In this document: positions 62,198 to 64,000 of the stretch, piece by piece | Layout of the letters: every line of letters starts with the position of its first letter | Position numbering within the stretch: position 1 is the stretch's first letter | NCBI GenBank assembly: GCA_020249865.1 | Contig: JADCEV010000041.1 | Location: forward strand, 1-64,000 | Length of the DNA: 64,000 nucleotides | Reading direction: 5' to 3' | Source of the DNA: Roseomonas sp. | GTDB taxonomy: Bacteria > Pseudomonadota > Alphaproteobacteria > Acetobacterales > Acetobacteraceae | Notes under the pieces: generated by a model | What the model saw: the letters and a program-made list of their open reading frames with translations, nothing else | Databases searched by the model: none | Told to the model about the DNA's origin: nothing | Program-made: the position numbers and the translations under genes

Positions 62198-64000
62198 TCA
62201 ATGCCCTTCCTCAATTTCAATCACCGCATCCGCGGCAAAGGCGCCCTGCCCTGCCGGCAACACCAGCATGGGGTTCACATCAACCGATGCCAAACGCGGC
62301 CCCGCCGCCACGGCAAAACGCGATAGCGCGGCAAGCGCTTCCGACAGCGCCTTCACATCGGCCTTGGGTTTGCCACGTGCGCCATCCAGCAAGGGAAAAC
62401 CCTTGAGCGAACGGATCATGGCTTCCGCTTCGGTCGCATTGAAGGGGCAGCGGCGGAAGGCGACATCCTTCAGGATTTCGATGAAGACACCGCCAAGCCC
62501 CACCATGGCCACAGGACCAAACACAGGATCACGCAGCACACCAAGCGCCATTTCAACACCGCCGGTGATTTGCTTCGCAATCAGCACGCCTTCGATGCGC
62601 GCCTTGGGCGCGTGTTGCGCAGCGCGGGCGAGCAAGGTCGCATACGCCTCACGCACCGCAGCCGTGTCGGCCAAGTTCAGGATCACGCCACCGATTTCGC
62701 TCTTGTGCAGAATATCGGGGGAGAGGATTTTCGCCACCACCGGATAGCCCATGGCCTCCGCCACGCGCACCGCTTCTTCAACACTAGTGCAGGCTTGTTC
62801 CGGCACGGCAGGCACGCCCGCTTCGGCCAAAAGGCGCTTGGCTTCGGCTTCCGTTGGCGTTTGCGCGGGCAAGGACACATTCGGCAGCGCGCCCACAGCA
62901 CCCGCTTCCTGCCGCGCGAAATAAGCGCCGAAGCGGCCCATGGCGGCAATGGCATTCACCGCGCGCGTCGGGTCCTCGAAAACAATGAAGCCATCTTCTT
63001 CATATTCGCGCACCTTCTCACGCGAACAAATCGCCGACAGCACCCAAAGCCGATCCCGACGCTTTGCAATGGCATCGCGCATGAAGGGCCTGAGTTTCGG
63101 CGCCATGGAGGTTGAGCCCCCCGTCTGCGTCAAAAACACCAGAACGGAAGGATAGCCACCATCGCCGGCGGTGGCTTCCAGGAAGTCGCCGAAAAGCTCG
63201 GTCTGGTTCACCGCTTGCGCGGTGCAATCCACCGGGTTGCGCGGCGCGCAGAAGCTGATCAGGCCGCGCAGCTTATCCTGCGACGCCTGTGGCATTTCCG
63301 GCATGGGCAGGCCGACCGCTTCCGATGCATCGGAAATCAGCACACCGGCGCCGCCACTCACGGTCAGCACCCCAAGGGAATTATTGGCCGGATAAATGCG
63401 CCGCGATGCTGCGTAAGCGATATCGAGCATTTCTTCCGTGGTGCGCGCGCGCAAGACGCCGAATTCATCCAGCACCGCTTGCGTCACGGCATCATCACCC
63501 GCGATGGAAGCGGTGTGGGATTTCGCCGCCGCACCACCCAAAGCGCTGGCGCCGACCTTCATCATGATGACCGGCTTGCGGTTGCGCCGCGCCAGATCAA
63601 GGGCTGCGACAAAACCGGCACTTTCGCGAATACCCTCCGCATAGGCGCAGATCACTTCCACTTCCGGCGCCTGCGCCATCCAGCCAATCGCCTCACCCAG
63701 CGAAACATCGGCTTCATTGCCGGTCGTGACGCAAACCGTGGTGCCGAGCCCGCGCTGACGCGCAACCGCAAACACATGCGTGCCATAGGCGCCGGATTGG
63801 GAGGCGATGCCGATATTGCCGCGAATGGGCCAACCCTGTTCGAAGGAAAGGGAGAAGATCGGATAAAAACCAATCGCGGCATTGAACAACCCAAGGCAAT
63901 TCGGCCCCAGCATGCGCATGCCATGCCGACGCGCGGCGGCAACCAAGCGTTCCTGCATCGCGGCACCTGCCTCATCCACCTCCGCAAAACCTGCGGTGAA
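62198..64000 (-). CDS. ADP-forming-type acyl-CoA synthetase, 5' end cut by window edge
   Basis: The visible 600 residues are the bulk of a fused acetate-CoA ligase/acyl-CoA synthetase (AcdA/Acs ADP-forming, protein-acetyltransferase-like group); the frame is open to the window end, so the first part of the CoA-binding domain is missing. Visible are GMRMLGPNCLGLFN, the phosphohistidine loop AAKSHTASIAGDDAVTQAV, and the ATP-grasp half (AEAMGYPVVAKILSPDILHKS to FIEILKDVAFRRCPF). It activates a carboxylic acid with CoA and ATP. The track start is an internal GTG. It is upstream of MaoC and the CoA transferase genes and may be the first or a middle gene of the operon. Confidence 0.92.
   Translation of the reverse strand, partial: FTAGFAEVDEAGAAMQERLVAAARRHGMRMLGPNCLGLFNAAIGFYPIFSLSFEQGWPIRGNIGIASQSGAYGTHVFAVARQRGLGTTVCVTTGNEADVSLGEAIGWMAQAPEVEVICAYAEGIRESAGFVAALDLARRNRKPVIMMKVGASALGGAAAKSHTASIAGDDAVTQAVLDEFGVLRARTTEEMLDIAYAASRRIYPANNSLGVLTVSGGAGVLISDASEAVGLPMPEMPQASQDKLRGLISFCAPRNPVDCTAQAVNQTELFGDFLEATAGDGGYPSVLVFLTQTGGSTSMAPKLRPFMRDAIAKRRDRLWVLSAICSREKVREYEEDGFIVFEDPTRAVNAIAAMGRFGAYFARQEAGAVGALPNVSLPAQTPTEAEAKRLLAEAGVPAVPEQACTSVEEAVRVAEAMGYPVVAKILSPDILHKSEIGGVILNLADTAAVREAYATLLARAAQHAPKARIEGVLIAKQITGGVEMALGVLRDPVFGPVAMVGLGGVFIEILKDVAFRRCPFNATEAEAMIRSLKGFPLLDGARGKPKADVKALSEALAALSRFAVAAGPRLASVDVNPMLVLPAGQGAFAADAVIEIEEGH

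Noticed and set aside
1-64000. Mobile elements, prophage, CRISPR or defence islands
   Set aside because: I looked for transposase, integrase, phage, Cas and toxin-antitoxin type proteins and for regularly spaced repeats, and saw none; base composition seems uniform by eye.

Overview
This window is about 64 kb of GC-rich chromosome. Dense operons, the aspS/rnd and rpoZ-rsh-acpS-lepB-rnc-era-recO orders, an EipB homologue and many solute-binding proteins point to an alphaproteobacterium. I infer Rhodospirillales, most likely a Roseomonas-like member of the Acetobacteraceae; no rRNA is present to prove it. I see no rRNA, tRNA, CRISPR array, insertion sequence, prophage or obvious pseudogene. Both window edges cut genes.

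Layout. 1-1.1 kb: end of a succinate dehydrogenase/fumarate reductase operon (minus). 1.2-5.1 kb: a thiamine-diphosphate enzyme (plus) convergent with a sugar-acid pair, UxaA-type dehydratase and class II aldolase (minus). 5.1-6.9 kb: a clear TPP riboswitch in front of a single, orphan family-5 periplasmic binding protein; this is the most unusual item in the window. 7-11.3 kb: eipB, aspS, rnd and a small membrane protein. 11.4-18.2 kb: two glycosyltransferases, thrS, infC (apparently starting at AUA) and an HMW1C-like glycosyltransferase. 18.2-25.1 kb: a classical photolyase and a phosphoesterase (plus), then (minus) a creatininase/Bug-protein pair and an operon of SDR-like protein, DUF6134-type protein and FeS photolyase. 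25.2-29.8 kb: SixA-like phosphatase, CHAD protein, nuclease-fold protein, citrate synthase.

29.9-40.8 kb is core housekeeping: family-5 uracil-DNA glycosylase and NYN protein (minus), then folK, rpoZ, rsh, acpS, lepB, rnc, era, recO and parC. 40.9-45.5 kb (minus) is a complete BMP-type nucleoside-like ABC importer. 45.6-48.8 kb (minus) is the rpmH-rnpA-yidD-yidC-yihA block with a recognisable rpmH promoter.

48.9-64 kb is catabolic accessory sequence: amidohydrolase, GMC oxidoreductase and lipocalin-like protein (plus), MFS transporter and TIM-barrel amidohydrolase (minus), a PEP-mutase-superfamily enzyme (plus), then a long minus-strand operon reading CoA ligase, MaoC hydratase, CoA transferase A and B, small acyl-CoA dehydrogenase, enoyl-CoA hydratase, large acyl-CoA dehydrogenase, amidase. 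Together these look like activation and beta-oxidation of an unidentified organic acid, with the amidase possibly releasing it from an amide.

All calls come from reading motifs in the supplied translations and sequence. No database search was possible, so family names for non-housekeeping genes are recognitions, and substrates are left open.
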